Assembly: GCF_019654915.1 (NCBI RefSeq)
Contig: NZ_BPET01000030.1
Coordinates: forward strand, 1-63,745
Source of the DNA: Shewanella sp. MBTL60-007
GTDB taxonomy: Bacteria; Pseudomonadota; Gammaproteobacteria; Enterobacterales; Shewanellaceae
Length of the DNA stretch: 63,745 nt
Direction of reading: 5' to 3'
In this document: in pieces, positions 26,208 through 36,293 of the stretch
How positions within the stretch are numbered: the first letter of the stretch is position 1
Layout of the letters: every line of letters begins with the position of its first letter
Program-made: the position numbers and the translations under genes
Notes under the pieces: model-generated
The model's input: only the letters and a program-made list of their open reading frames with translations
Told to the model about the DNA's origin: nothing
The model's database searches: none

Positions 26208-27377
26208 TTAACCGATTGCTGGTGTGTGGCCACTGCGTGTGTTTTGCAGACTCTTAATCAACATATAAATCGATGTCGTCAGCAATACTACAGCGAGATA
26301 AGTAATCAGCGAATGCGCCGAGGTACTGCTGTGCTCTGCAATGACTGGCCCAAATACAGATCCAACACTGTAGCTCAGTAGCATTAGCTCTGTCGCGGCA
26401 ACGATCTTCTCCAATGCCATCGTCTCACAGGCCAGTGAGATAGCAATAGGGTAGAGCGCAAAGCAGCTCGCGCCGAGTAAGAAGTAACTTACGGTAATTA
26501 TCGCAATGGAGGTGCCATCGGCAATACCAACGATACCGATAGTACCGAGTAGGCAAAATAGCGCCATCAACAGGCTTTTACTGACTCTCGTCGATAGATA
26601 GCTCACTAAAGGTTGTACTAACATACCACCTAAGATAATCACAGCCATTAAAAATGCGGTACGTTCGGTGCTGGCAAACTGACCATTGATATAGCTCGGC
26701 ATTAGGCCATAAATAGGGCCTAGCAACAGTCCTGAGACTAAGCAGCCGATCACCGCCGGTAAGCTGATCTTTCTCACTTCACGTAAACTGATCTTCTCAT
26801 GCTCGAGACTTTCTGGCTGGCCTCTTTTAATTAAAAGTGGTGGCAAGATCGCTAGCATAAGTAAGCCAATAACCCAGAGGAAGGGGGTGACACCATTAAT
26901 ACCTAATGGCCCAATCGCCAGCTGACCCAGTGCAGTACCACCGTAGAGGGATGTCATGTATAGGCCTAAGCGCTTAGCTCTTTGCTTTGCGCTATCAGCC
27001 ATCAGTAGCCAAGACTCAACGACCACAAAGACACCCGCAACGGCAAAGCCGGCAAGAAAACGGGCGGCGAGCCAGACTGATGCAGTCGGTATAGCCAGCA
27101 TCGCGACGATTGTCAGGGTCAACATGGCAAGAAAAAGCATCAGTGAGATTCTGTGGCCAATTTTAGCCACGATTGTTTGAATGCAGGTTGTACCAACTAA
27201 GATACCTAGATAGAAGATGCTAGCTAACCATGCAACCAACGAGTTATCCATGCCAAATGATGCTAGTGACAATGGAATAAGACTCATTAGAAAGCCTGAT
27301 GCGATAGCAAAAAACGATAAACCAGCAACAGGTACGAATGTACTGTTTTTGTGTGGTTTGCAGGCAGAAATGTCCAC
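26208..27377 (-). CDS. YcaD-like MFS transporter
   Basis: The 389-residue protein has about 12 TM segments and MFS motifs such as GHRISLMLFLAML and AARFLAGFAVAGVFVVVESWL, which match the YcaD subgroup. The substrate is unknown. It is monocistronic, with a 395-base AT-rich leader region and a terminator on the other side. Confidence 0.85.
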   Translation of the reverse strand: MDISACKPHKNSTFVPVAGLSFFAIASGFLMSLIPLSLASFGMDNSLVAWLASIFYLGILVGTTCIQTIVAKIGHRISLMLFLAMLTLTIVAMLAIPTASVWLAARFLAGFAVAGVFVVVESWLLMADSAKQRAKRLGLYMTSLYGGTALGQLAIGPLGINGVTPFLWVIGLLMLAILPPLLIKRGQPESLEHEKISLREVRKISLPAVIGCLVSGLLLGPIYGLMPSYINGQFASTERTAFLMAVIILGGMLVQPLVSYLSTRVSKSLLMALFCLLGTIGIVGIADGTSIAIITVSYFLLGASCFALYPIAISLACETMALEKIVAATELMLLSYSVGSVFGPVIAEHSSTSAHSLITYLAVVLLTTSIYMLIKSLQNTRSGHTPAIG

Positions 27378-27773
27378 CTTTATCTCCTATAGATTGATAC
27401 TTTTAAAAGTTTAAATGTTGGTTTTGAGGAGGCGGATTTTATGCTTTTAATATGGAAAGTAAAGTTTAATTTATGTACTAAGAAATAAAAAAACATTTTT
27501 TAGATTTATTTGCTTCTATGTGACTGATTTTTATTCGTTAAACTTTTATTCGCACTTGCTTAATTGATGCGGGGTTTTATGCTGGGCTTGATATAAGATT
27601 GTAAGTTATTTTTTCGCAAGGGATTTAGGTTTTTGGCGGCTTGTAACTGTTCTTTATGCTGCTTTGAGTGTTAGATGGTTAATAGATGGTTAAAAAGGCG
27701 GGTTTGATGGCCGCCTTTTTACTGTTTGAAGTATTTTATCGCAGCAGATTTCTAATCCACTGTCTGAAGCTGA
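27378..27773 (-). promoter_or_regulatory. AT-rich gap with promoter of MFS gene and downstream terminator
   Basis: There is no gene. The right part holds the terminator at 27692-27720. An imperfect direct repeat, TTAGATGGTTAA then TAGATGGTTAA, lies at about 27671-27693. The left part is AT-rich and should hold the promoter of the minus-strand MFS gene. Confidence 0.4.
27692..27720 (-). terminator. Terminator of methyltransferase gene
   Basis: AAAAAGGCGG (27692-27701) pairs with CCGCCTTTTT (27711-27720) around a nine-base loop, with A and T runs on each side. It can work for both strands; the natural user is the minus-strand methyltransferase ending at 27774. Confidence 0.88.
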
Positions 27774-28811
27774 TTAGCTTAATTGCAGCGCCACAATCTT
27801 TAGTGGGTGATTACCATCAAATGATGGGAAATCGTTATGGCAGTCTAACCAAGTCGCTTGCGTGACAGAGCGCCCCTGTTTCTCAACGCAGCGCACTAAA
27901 CTGTCAAACCAGGCATTGCGATCGACTTTGGCGACATTGTTACAGCAGACAATTGTGCCACCGGATTTAGTGGTCAGTAGTGCTGGCTTAAATAGGCTCT
28001 GATAGTCATTGATTAGATCAACGATGCCAAAAGGGCTCTTGGCGTATCTCGGTGGGTCTAGAAAGACCAAGTCAAATTGAGTAGCACTAAGCTTTGGGTA
28101 GGAGGGAAGCTTTTGATTGCGACGACCACCGACTTTGAGGCCTGCCAACTGTCTTAAGGCTGGAAAGGCATCACTTTGGATAAATTCACAGACATCTTCA
28201 GCTTGGTTTAACGCCGCATTCTTACGACCCGCCGCTAGGGCAAATGAGGAGAAGTCGACGTTGACGACACGCTTAGCACCACCGACAGCCGCAGCGGTAC
28301 CTATGCCACAGGTGTAGGAGAAGAGGTTTAATACGCTCTTGTCTGCGCTGTTGGCGGCAACATATTCACGGCCGACACGCATATCTAGAAATAGCAGCGG
28401 ATCTTGGCCTTCATGGCGTAACTTACTGGTAAACTGGATGCCATTTTCTTGCATCTGCTGTTCGCTCGTGGCGAAGCTCTGTAGATCTTCTGGTAAGCGG
28501 TTTAATACTCGAGAGTTCTTGTCAGAGCGATCGTTGTAGATCACGGGAAGATCGGCGAGTTGAGTCAGTTGCTCTGTCACATAGGTTAGTTCATCATCGC
28601 TCAGCGATTGGTGGAAGGTTTGGATGAGCCAAGCATTGCCGTAACGATCGATATTGAGTCCATTACAACCTTCTACGGTACCGTGAAATACGCGGTAACA
28701 ATCGGTATCTTGTGTCTCTGCTTGCTTTAGAAATGCAGCACGTTTAGCAATGGCTTGGGTCAATGCTTGAGAAAGAGGTATAGCTGCTGGGTCCGATGTT
28801 GTGATCGACAT
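27774..28811 (-). CDS. RlmI-like class I SAM-dependent methyltransferase
   Basis: The 345-residue protein has a SAM motif LFSYTCGIGTAAAVGGA, an acidic FLDPPRYA motif typical of base methyltransferases, and CCNNVAKVDRNAWFDSL near the C-terminus. It resembles RlmI-type rRNA m5C or related methyltransferases but lacks a clear N-terminal PUA domain. The ATG at 28811 is chosen; in-frame ATGs at 28826 and 28865 are possible. The RNA target is not readable from sequence. Confidence 0.75.
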   Translation of the reverse strand: MSITTSDPAAIPLSQALTQAIAKRAAFLKQAETQDTDCYRVFHGTVEGCNGLNIDRYGNAWLIQTFHQSLSDDELTYVTEQLTQLADLPVIYNDRSDKNSRVLNRLPEDLQSFATSEQQMQENGIQFTSKLRHEGQDPLLFLDMRVGREYVAANSADKSVLNLFSYTCGIGTAAAVGGAKRVVNVDFSSFALAAGRKNAALNQAEDVCEFIQSDAFPALRQLAGLKVGGRRNQKLPSYPKLSATQFDLVFLDPPRYAKSPFGIVDLINDYQSLFKPALLTTKSGGTIVCCNNVAKVDRNAWFDSLVRCVEKQGRSVTQATWLDCHNDFPSFDGNHPLKIVALQLS

Positions 28812-29024
28812 AAATATTAGGCTCATTTGAAATAGTGTCAGAGGTGACGGCGCTAATGATAGCAAAAATGCACCAATAAATACCCTGAATCAGTCATTAT
28901 GGCATTCTATTGAACTCCTTATAGATTAAAAAAGTAGATACCATGGGATTCCGTATATCTTTAATGGTATGCCCGCAAAAGTGCGAAAGGAATACTACTT
29001 GGAGGACAATATACAGGTTTCGCT

Positions 29025-32000
29025 TTAGACTAATAATGCCGCCTTTGTGTTTAACCTCGCTTTATCGTGCCAGTGCTCAGAAATAAGAAATAGTGTTGGG
29101 GCAAACAGTAAAATGGTGGCTATGGAGAAAAGCGTACCAAAGCTTAGACTTATCACCATTGGAATAAGATATTGGGCTTGGGTTGATGTTTCAAATAGCA
29201 TAGGTGTCAGCCCAACAGTGGTAGTCATCGCGGTGATGACCACAGGCCTGAAACGGCTTAAGCTGCTGTTCATAATTGCGGTTTCAATATCGACTCCGCT
29301 GCGTAAACCTTGCTTTATCTCTATTAGAAGGACAAACGCGCCGTTTAACACTAAACCCGATAAAGCGATCATGCCAAACAGGCTCATCACACTAAAGCTT
29401 TGATTTAATATGATGTGCCCAAGCATGGCTGCCCCTAAACACAGAGGGATAACGCTTAGTATTAATAGTGCGTCTAGGCTGCTTTTGAAATAGATCGCCA
29501 AGAATGAAAACACCATAAATAAGGCGAGTATGATGCCTGTCATTAGCTGAGAATTTACTTTTCTCTCTGTGCGGGCTCCGCCGCCTAACTCAGCATCTAT
29601 ATCTGGATATTTTTCCATTAAAGCGGGTAATATTTCGTCAGCAATTTGGCTAGTGATCAGCGCTACATTTGCCTTGCTGCGAATAAAGCTGGCGCTCACT
29701 TCAACTTGCTCGATGCCATCGGTTCTATCTATTTGGGTTGTTGATAAAATAGGCTTAATATCGGCAATTTGTTTGAGTAATACTTGCTCCCCGGTTGGGG
29801 AGACGATGAGTAGTTCGCCTAAGCTGTTGGCTTTAAACTGCTCATTGCGGTGGCGCATTACGCGGATCTTCAGTTCCTCGCCATTTTGAATCTGTCTTTT
29901 TATTTCCTGACCATAAAAACTATTGCGAACCAGCTCACCAAGGCTGTCACTGTCAAAGCCCATCATGCTGCCCCTAGGGGTAAGGGTTAAGGTATATTCA
30001 AGCAAGGCGTCGCTCAGGCTACTGTCTAAGTCGGTCACGCCTTCAATTTGCCGCAGTTTTTTCATCAGTTCAAATGTGGCTTGTTTTAATATATCACTGT
30101 CATTGGCAGCGAGCTCTATGGATAATTCTTTACCACCACCTGGGCCAACCTCATAGTCAAAGAACAGAGATTTAACACCAGCCAGTGAGCCTATTTCACT
30201 GCGCCAGACATCAACAAATTCTCTGGCGGTATAGTTGCGCTTATGATCTTCAACAATTTGGAATGTCGTTGATGCTGCGCTGGCTTCAATTTCCACCATT
30301 ATGTGTTTATAGCTATCACTCTGGCCCAATCGAGCGAAAGCACGAATACCAGCCGCTTCGATCTGCTCCATAATTGCCTGTTTATCCTTAAGTGCAGTGC
30401 CAGCGGGGAACTCGACTTCGGCATCGATGCGTTGGGATTCAACTTTAGGAACAAAGCCTGAGTCCACCCGGCCAGAGTTAACCCAACTAAAGATCACTAA
30501 GGTTAGCGAGATAAAAATAGCGAGTACACTCCACGGATTGTGCAAGCTGATTGTGAGTAGTTTTTTATAATGCTTGTCCCGCAGCGATTCAAACCCATGG
30601 AAGCTTTTTACCTGTATACGCCCCAAACGTCCGGGCTTTTGTGGTTTATCCAGATGCTTGAGATGGTAAGGTAAGATAAACAAGGCCTCGATTAAGGATA
30701 CAGAGAAAATGGCGAATATCAGTAATGCCATTGGTTTATACATCACACCTAACTCCCCCGGGACAAAAAGCAGCGGCACAAAGGCTATGATGTTCGTGAT
30801 AACAGAAAAACACACGGGCACGGCCATCTCGGTGGCACCTTGTTTTAGCGCTGTATCGATAGCGTCACCCTGCTTAACTTTTTGATAGATGTTTTCGGCT
30901 ACGATCACAGCGTCATCAACCAGGATCCCTAAGGTAATAATAAAGGCAAATAGGGTGATCATGTTAAGTGGGATGCTAAGCACGGGCATAACTGCGAAGG
31001 AGCCTATGATGGCGATAGGGATCCCCATACAAACCCAAAAGGACAAGCGCGTATCTAAAAACAAAGACAGGGCAATAATCACCAGCAACATGCCGATTAA
31101 TCCGTTATTTAAAAGCAGATCAATGCGTGTTTGAAAGGATTGTGCTTGATCATCAAGGACTGTGATCTCGGCTCCAGTTGGCAGTGAAGTTTGATATTGT
31201 GTTACAAATTCTTGTATTTGCGCACTCAGTTCAATAGGTTTGGCGGTTTCACTCTGGTAGATAACCAGCATGATCCCCGGTTGGCTATTGACCCAAAAAG
31301 GCACTGTTTGATGAGAAAATCCATAGCTGATATTGGCGATTTGCCCTAATGTGATCTCACCGCCATCAGGTAGGGACTGTATATTGATATGACGAAACTG
31401 ATCAATTTGATCTTTTCGCCCTAAGGTACGGATAAGAATATCACCGGCATTGGTACTGATGCTGCCAGCTGATATATCGGTCACTTCTGCGGCAATTTTC
31501 TCGGTTACTTGCGGTAAAGTCAGTTGATATTGATATAGTTTAGCCTGGGTTATTTCTATAATTACTTCGGTTTCTCTTACCCCAAACAATTTAATTTTTG
31601 CGACATCAAACTGATTTAACAGTGCCGTTTTTAGGCGTGTTGCCTCTTGCCTTAGTTCGGTTTCGGGTAAGTTACCATAAAGTCCGAACTCGATTAATGA
31701 GTCCAGCTCCTCAACTAAGGAAACTTGTAGTGGCTCCATACTCGCAGGAAAGCTGTTAATTGAATCGAGATCGTTTTTTATATCTGCAAGAACACTATTA
31801 GCATCGACCCCATCGTTGAGGGTGATAACTACCTCTGCCGAGCCCTCGGCGGCAGTGGCAGCTAGCCGATCTATATTAGTATTTTCTGCAAGACGGTGTT
31901 CTATAGGCATTATTATGCCTTGTTCAATCTCTTTGGGTGTGGCACCGGGAAAACTGGCACTAATTGCTATTTCATCGACTTTGAATGATGGTGAGGTTTC

Positions 32001-32156
32001 CTGTTTTATGCTTCCAAAGGAATAGAAACCCGACACCACAATGGCAAGGGTAAGTAAATTGACCGCAATAGGATTATCGATCATCCAGGCAATAAGCTGG
32101 TTGAAAATCGAGTTTGATTTTATTCGAGCATTAGTAGGGGAGGTAAACGTCTTCAT
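29025..32156 (-). CDS. RND efflux permease (AcrB/HAE1 type)
   Basis: The 1043-residue inner-membrane proton antiporter has 12 TM segments, two large periplasmic loops, and the TM4 motif GILVDDAVIVAENI with the paired Asp used in proton relay. The start overlaps the adaptor stop by one base. The pair would export a substrate in a tripartite pump, but no outer-membrane channel gene is near, so a distant TolC-like protein is presumed. Specificity cannot be read. Confidence 0.92.
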   Translation of the reverse strand: MKTFTSPTNARIKSNSIFNQLIAWMIDNPIAVNLLTLAIVVSGFYSFGSIKQETSPSFKVDEIAISASFPGATPKEIEQGIIMPIEHRLAENTNIDRLAATAAEGSAEVVITLNDGVDANSVLADIKNDLDSINSFPASMEPLQVSLVEELDSLIEFGLYGNLPETELRQEATRLKTALLNQFDVAKIKLFGVRETEVIIEITQAKLYQYQLTLPQVTEKIAAEVTDISAGSISTNAGDILIRTLGRKDQIDQFRHINIQSLPDGGEITLGQIANISYGFSHQTVPFWVNSQPGIMLVIYQSETAKPIELSAQIQEFVTQYQTSLPTGAEITVLDDQAQSFQTRIDLLLNNGLIGMLLVIIALSLFLDTRLSFWVCMGIPIAIIGSFAVMPVLSIPLNMITLFAFIITLGILVDDAVIVAENIYQKVKQGDAIDTALKQGATEMAVPVCFSVITNIIAFVPLLFVPGELGVMYKPMALLIFAIFSVSLIEALFILPYHLKHLDKPQKPGRLGRIQVKSFHGFESLRDKHYKKLLTISLHNPWSVLAIFISLTLVIFSWVNSGRVDSGFVPKVESQRIDAEVEFPAGTALKDKQAIMEQIEAAGIRAFARLGQSDSYKHIMVEIEASAASTTFQIVEDHKRNYTAREFVDVWRSEIGSLAGVKSLFFDYEVGPGGGKELSIELAANDSDILKQATFELMKKLRQIEGVTDLDSSLSDALLEYTLTLTPRGSMMGFDSDSLGELVRNSFYGQEIKRQIQNGEELKIRVMRHRNEQFKANSLGELLIVSPTGEQVLLKQIADIKPILSTTQIDRTDGIEQVEVSASFIRSKANVALITSQIADEILPALMEKYPDIDAELGGGARTERKVNSQLMTGIILALFMVFSFLAIYFKSSLDALLILSVIPLCLGAAMLGHIILNQSFSVMSLFGMIALSGLVLNGAFVLLIEIKQGLRSGVDIETAIMNSSLSRFRPVVITAMTTTVGLTPMLFETSTQAQYLIPMVISLSFGTLFSIATILLFAPTLFLISEHWHDKARLNTKAALLV

Positions 32157-33325
32157 TACAGGGCTCCCACAAGTTCTACATTTTGATTAACCTGAGGTGA
32201 ATGCATTCTGTTGGTTATAATTTGCTCGCCATTAGCGACAACATTAAGGATCACTGCGCTTGTTTTATCCTTAGATAATAGGGTTACCTGTCTTTTTAAG
32301 AGAGTGTTGTTGGCACTGACCACCCAGATATGATCGTTATCAATGGCAGACAGAGGCACCCTAAGCGTGTTGTCAATTGGGGCAAACTCAAACAGGGCTT
32401 CTACAAAGTCCCCGATAATGAGCGGAGCAACTTCACTATCGGACAAACTATATTCTGTAAATACTTTTTGCAGTTGTATTTTGTTATCTAGCATTGGAAA
32501 AATATGGCTAACATAGGCGCTGATGGTACGTTTAGTATCAGGTTGATAGAGAGACACGCTTTGGCCGACTGTTACACCAGAGGCCAGCTCTCTTGGCAGG
32601 TAAATTGGCACTCTAAGCTGATTCACTTCAACCAATTTTGCGATTACATCACCTTTAGCTAAGTAGTCTCCCTGCGAAGCTTGTTTTGATTCAACGAAAT
32701 AGTTTTTATCACTAATCCACTCGCTGCGATTGAGAGCCCTCTGAGCTGTATTAAGCGCGTTCTGAGCAATAGTCAGCTGAGCTTTAGCCTGACTCAATTG
32801 AGGTCTTCGCAACAGCAAAGCCAAATCTAATTGCCACTCACTTTCATTGAAATCTTTAAGCATCATTTGGTAGTCTTTTTCTGCCATACGCTGCTCGCCT
32901 GATTCTAATGTTAGCTGGGCAGCTGCGATTTCAACTTCTGCTTGTCGTTGTAATAGTATGGCCTGCAAATCTGACTGGTCTTGTTTAAAAATCTGATCAC
33001 CGATATTGAGCCTCCCGCCTTCAATAACATTATTTGCAAGGTAGGTGAGCTGCCCATCAACCTGAGCGGTGAGGGTTAATGTATTTTTGGCTAAGACCGT
33101 GCCGTATGCTCGATAGCTTGGGGTAAATACCTGTTCATCGATTTGCATCGTATTGACTTTAATTGTTTGCTCGGTATTAGGCTTTACTGCAGGGATTGGT
33201 GCTGTAGCCTGAATAACGAAAGAGAGCAATACTGCAGTGAGGATAAATAAAACAGGCAGTACTTTTTGCATCACTATTCGGTTTGTTAGTTGTTGATTTC
33301 CGTTCGTACTGCAATGATTTTTCAT
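32156..33325 (-). CDS. RND periplasmic adaptor (membrane fusion protein)
   Basis: The 389-residue protein has an N-terminal anchor (VLPVLFILTAVLLSFVIQA), a barrel-sandwich hairpin with a coiled coil rich in Gln and Ala (about 110-200), and a beta-barrel domain. CAGGTAG precedes the ATG at 33325. It bridges the RND permease to the outer-membrane channel. It is divergent from the hydrolase at 33509. Confidence 0.9.
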   Translation of the reverse strand: MKNHCSTNGNQQLTNRIVMQKVLPVLFILTAVLLSFVIQATAPIPAVKPNTEQTIKVNTMQIDEQVFTPSYRAYGTVLAKNTLTLTAQVDGQLTYLANNVIEGGRLNIGDQIFKQDQSDLQAILLQRQAEVEIAAAQLTLESGEQRMAEKDYQMMLKDFNESEWQLDLALLLRRPQLSQAKAQLTIAQNALNTAQRALNRSEWISDKNYFVESKQASQGDYLAKGDVIAKLVEVNQLRVPIYLPRELASGVTVGQSVSLYQPDTKRTISAYVSHIFPMLDNKIQLQKVFTEYSLSDSEVAPLIIGDFVEALFEFAPIDNTLRVPLSAIDNDHIWVVSANNTLLKRQVTLLSKDKTSAVILNVVANGEQIITNRMHSPQVNQNVELVGAL

Positions 33326-33508
33326 TTTTAACTACCTGATTACGAGTCGGTTAACCGTTTTTATCGTTGTATAACGGATGTGTTAGTTGCTGTCTGGAGG
33401 ATAACTAGGTATTTGTGAAACTAATGTAGAATTGAGAATGATTAGGGTTTAAAAAATTATAAACGTAGCTTTTGAGTTTCATTTTGAGTCTAGTCGAGGA
33501 GCTAAAAC

Positions 33509-34090
33509 GTGAAAGTGGTGTTAGTGCATGGAATTTTTAATACGGGTCACGTGATGCGCTTGCTGCAAAAGCGACTACAGCAAGCGGGCCACGAATGTTT
33601 TGCCCCAACGATTAGCCCCTTTGATGGTCGCTATGGTATAGAACATGCTGCCGAAAATTTACGTCTGCAGATCGACAGCGCTTTCGGTTGTGATGAAAAG
33701 ATAGTACTGGTTGGCTTTAGTATGGGCGGTATTATCGGCCGTTATTACTTACAGTCGCTAGATGGGGCTAGACGAGTGAGTCAATTCTTCTGTCTGTCGA
33801 CTCCCCATAACGGCAGTTATTTAGCCTATCTGCCTTATCCGTCAAAAGGCATTAGACAGCTAAGGCCTAACAGTGACTTACTTGTTGAGCTTGCTGAGTC
33901 TGAAACCGTATTAGAGGGAATAAAACTCTACTCTTATTGGACACCCATCGATTTTACGATTGTACCTAGCTCTAGCTCGTTCTGGCACATAGCCGAGAAT
34001 CAGAGGTTTGTGATTATTCTGCATCTGTCGGTCATTTTTAGCCGCCGCATTGCAAAAGCCATCTGTCATAATATTGTGGAAGCGCCATAA
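33509..34090 (+). CDS. Small lipase/esterase-like alpha/beta hydrolase
   Basis: The 193-residue protein begins KVVLVHGIFNTGHVM and carries the nucleophile elbow GFSMGG with Ser71. STPHNGS follows near residue 110. There is no signal peptide, so it acts in the cytoplasm or at the membrane. The C-terminus (HLSVIFSRRIAKAICHNI) resembles other small lipase-like proteins, and its HLS may supply the catalytic His. Substrate is unknown. Confidence 0.8.
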   Translation: MKVVLVHGIFNTGHVMRLLQKRLQQAGHECFAPTISPFDGRYGIEHAAENLRLQIDSAFGCDEKIVLVGFSMGGIIGRYYLQSLDGARRVSQFFCLSTPHNGSYLAYLPYPSKGIRQLRPNSDLLVELAESETVLEGIKLYSYWTPIDFTIVPSSSSFWHIAENQRFVIILHLSVIFSRRIAKAICHNIVEAP

Positions 34091-34130
34091 GCTACAGCTT
34101 GGCTCCTCTGTTTGTTGGAGTGGGAAAAGC

Positions 34131-35480
34131 TTAGTGCGCTTCAGCCTCTGGGAAACTCAGCCGCGCCCGACAGCCAGTTGGTGCAATATCTTCTAGGCTA
34201 AATTGCCACTGGTAACGTTGACACAGGCTATCGACGATGAGAAGGCCAAGCCCATGGCCATTATTAGTATCGTTTTCTGATGAATTGAGCCCGCGGCCAG
34301 TATCGGTGATCTCTATTGCACTTTTATCTATGCTAATGGATATTTTGCCGGAGTCGCTGGCATTGATAGCATTGCTAATCAAATTAGTCAGTAGCATTCG
34401 TAGCACTGCAGGACTGGGCTTGAGCTGTGGCGGCTCTCTAAAGTCTAACTCGAGTGCAATCTGCTTTGAGTTGGCCAAGTGTGAAAGGGGCGCGATAATC
34501 TGCTCCACTTCGTTTTTTTCTAATGTTCTGAACTTCTGGTTTTCTGTGCCTTTCTCTTGTTTCACTAAGCCTAACAGGGCATCGACTGTATGCTGCATAT
34601 CATGGGCGGCTCGCATAATACGGTCACGCTGGCGCGCTTGAAATGCGGGGGTGGCATTTTGCTCTTGTAGCTTTGCAGCTCCGCTTATTACCGTGATTGG
34701 GGTGCGTAACTCATGGCTGGCATAGCGGGCAAATGCCTGCTCTTGCTTAATCATCAGCTCATTTTGTTGGCGATAATCATTGAGGCTATTGGCTAGTTCA
34801 CTAAATTCGCCTGCCGATTGGGACGGCACACTAAAGGTTTTGTGTGCTAGTGGGGACTTTAGTTGCTTGCATAGCTGCTCTACAGGCTCGACTAATCTGC
34901 GGCTTAGCTTGTGAATCGCGAAGCCAAATAGCAGAAATAGTAAACCAATAAAGCTGAGTACAAATAGGTTGATCCGTTGCCATTCACTATCGCTTAGCTC
35001 CACGTTTTCTGATGGCATGATGAGATATAGAGGCTGCATTTCGCCATCGAGAAGAAAGTCACTACGATATAAGAAGATCTCTTTCTTTTCGCTGAAATTA
35101 TCATTCTCAAATAGCTTAAAATTAATGACTTCATGTAGCCAACCTGATTCATCACGATCGACAACCTCCCCCGAAAAACCGTTTGGAAATTGGCTTAAGT
35201 CGCCATATTTCTCGGGAATAAGATCATGGCCGTAAAAGGCTTGAACATGCAGGCCTATCTGTAAAGGCTGTTTTGCACCTTGTTGAAATAGACTGATAGC
35301 GAAGGGGGCGCTGGACTCAAGTTCATGTTGGTTAACTTCATCTTCAATCCACTGCATTAGACTTAGCATAGAGATATAGAGAGTCAGGCCTATCATTAAG
35401 GCTATGCTGCTGAAATAGATCAGCAGTTTTTGCGGTAATTTGGATGCCGATGGTACGCGGTTGAGCAAGCGCTTTAACAC
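34131..35480 (-). CDS. Sensor histidine kinase
   Basis: The 449-residue kinase has a TM near 20-45, a periplasmic domain to about 165, a second TM (LFVLSFIGLLFLLFGFAIHKL), a HAMP-like linker, the H-box ARYASHELRTPITVISG, an N-box (LLTNLISNAINA) and G-boxes DTGRGL and GHGLGLLIV. The start overlaps the upstream response regulator stop by seven bases. The pair lies divergent from the sugar-transfer cassette at 36294, which suggests envelope sensing. Confidence 0.92.
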   Translation of the reverse strand: MLKRLLNRVPSASKLPQKLLIYFSSIALMIGLTLYISMLSLMQWIEDEVNQHELESSAPFAISLFQQGAKQPLQIGLHVQAFYGHDLIPEKYGDLSQFPNGFSGEVVDRDESGWLHEVINFKLFENDNFSEKKEIFLYRSDFLLDGEMQPLYLIMPSENVELSDSEWQRINLFVLSFIGLLFLLFGFAIHKLSRRLVEPVEQLCKQLKSPLAHKTFSVPSQSAGEFSELANSLNDYRQQNELMIKQEQAFARYASHELRTPITVISGAAKLQEQNATPAFQARQRDRIMRAAHDMQHTVDALLGLVKQEKGTENQKFRTLEKNEVEQIIAPLSHLANSKQIALELDFREPPQLKPSPAVLRMLLTNLISNAINASDSGKISISIDKSAIEITDTGRGLNSSENDTNNGHGLGLLIVDSLCQRYQWQFSLEDIAPTGCRARLSFPEAEAH

Positions 35481-36163
35481 GTCTCTTCTCCCAGCTGTAG
35501 CCTAAAGCCGATTTTAGGAACTGTTGCTAACATAGGTTGCTTAAAGGGTTTATCGAGTTGATTGCGTAGCTGATACATATGGCTGCGTAAAATATCGCTA
35601 CTTGGCGGCGACATCCCCCAGATCTCATCGATGATCTGTTCGCGTTTAACCACATTGGGGGCATTTTTCATTAATAGCAGCAAGATCTGATAGGTGATAG
35701 GTGTCAGTGCAAGTTGCATATTCTGTCTTGATGCTTGGTGTTTGGCGATATTGATTTCGATATCGCCAAACCTCAGGACTCCTTGAGCCACTTGGCCACG
35801 ATGTCGTTTTACGAGTGCTTGTACTCGGGCATCGACGACATCGAGATCGAAAGGTTTACCGAGATAATCATCTGCACCACAATCAAACCCGCTAAGTAGG
35901 TCGCTTTTATTATCTAGCGCGGTCAGCATTAAGATGGGGGTGCTGCAACCAAGGGAACGCAGCGCCTTACATAGGCTTAAGCCATCAAGTTTAGGCAGCA
36001 TCAGGTCGAGGATAATGGCATCGAAATCGAAAGCCTGCGCGAGCGAAAGACCAAGCTCACCATTGTCGGCGAAGTCCAGTTCCATGCCTTTGGCTTCGAA
36101 ATAGTCGCCAAGGATCCCTGCTACATCGCTGTTATCTTCAATAATCAGTAGTTTAATTGTCAT
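35474..36163 (-). CDS. OmpR-family response regulator
   Basis: The 229-residue protein has a receiver with the phospho-acceptor in AIILDLMLPKLDG and a C-terminal OmpR winged helix (ITYQILLLLMKNAPNVVKREQIIDEIWG). It is first in the operon with the kinase. Its control region is shared with the GT2 gene and contains nested inverted repeats around 36211-36239. Confidence 0.93.
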   Translation of the reverse strand: MTIKLLIIEDNSDVAGILGDYFEAKGMELDFADNGELGLSLAQAFDFDAIILDLMLPKLDGLSLCKALRSLGCSTPILMLTALDNKSDLLSGFDCGADDYLGKPFDLDVVDARVQALVKRHRGQVAQGVLRFGDIEINIAKHQASRQNMQLALTPITYQILLLLMKNAPNVVKREQIIDEIWGMSPPSSDILRSHMYQLRNQLDKPFKQPMLATVPKIGFRLQLGEETC

Positions 36164-36210
36164 TGTGCATGCTGTGATTAACTCGGTATATGGCGATTAT
36201 TTTAGCACTT

Positions 36211-36239
36211 TTTTTGTCGAAAAAATGTCAACGACATTT
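36211..36239. promoter_or_regulatory. Nested inverted repeats in TCS/glycosyltransferase control region
   Basis: AAATGTC (36223-36229) and GACATTT (36233-36239) are exact complements around AAC. TGTCG (from about 36216) and CGACA (to about 36236) form a second, overlapping inverted pair. They lie between the divergent response-regulator and GT2 start codons. They are good candidates for the response regulator operator. Confidence 0.5.
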
Positions 36240-36293
36240 CGTTCACTCAAGTCTAGGCATGCTAACGGCAAATTAGCCTTTGCAGGATAAAAC

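Noticed and set aside
26118..26381. 87-codon plus-strand frame
   Set aside because: It runs antisense through the MFS gene end and its terminator.
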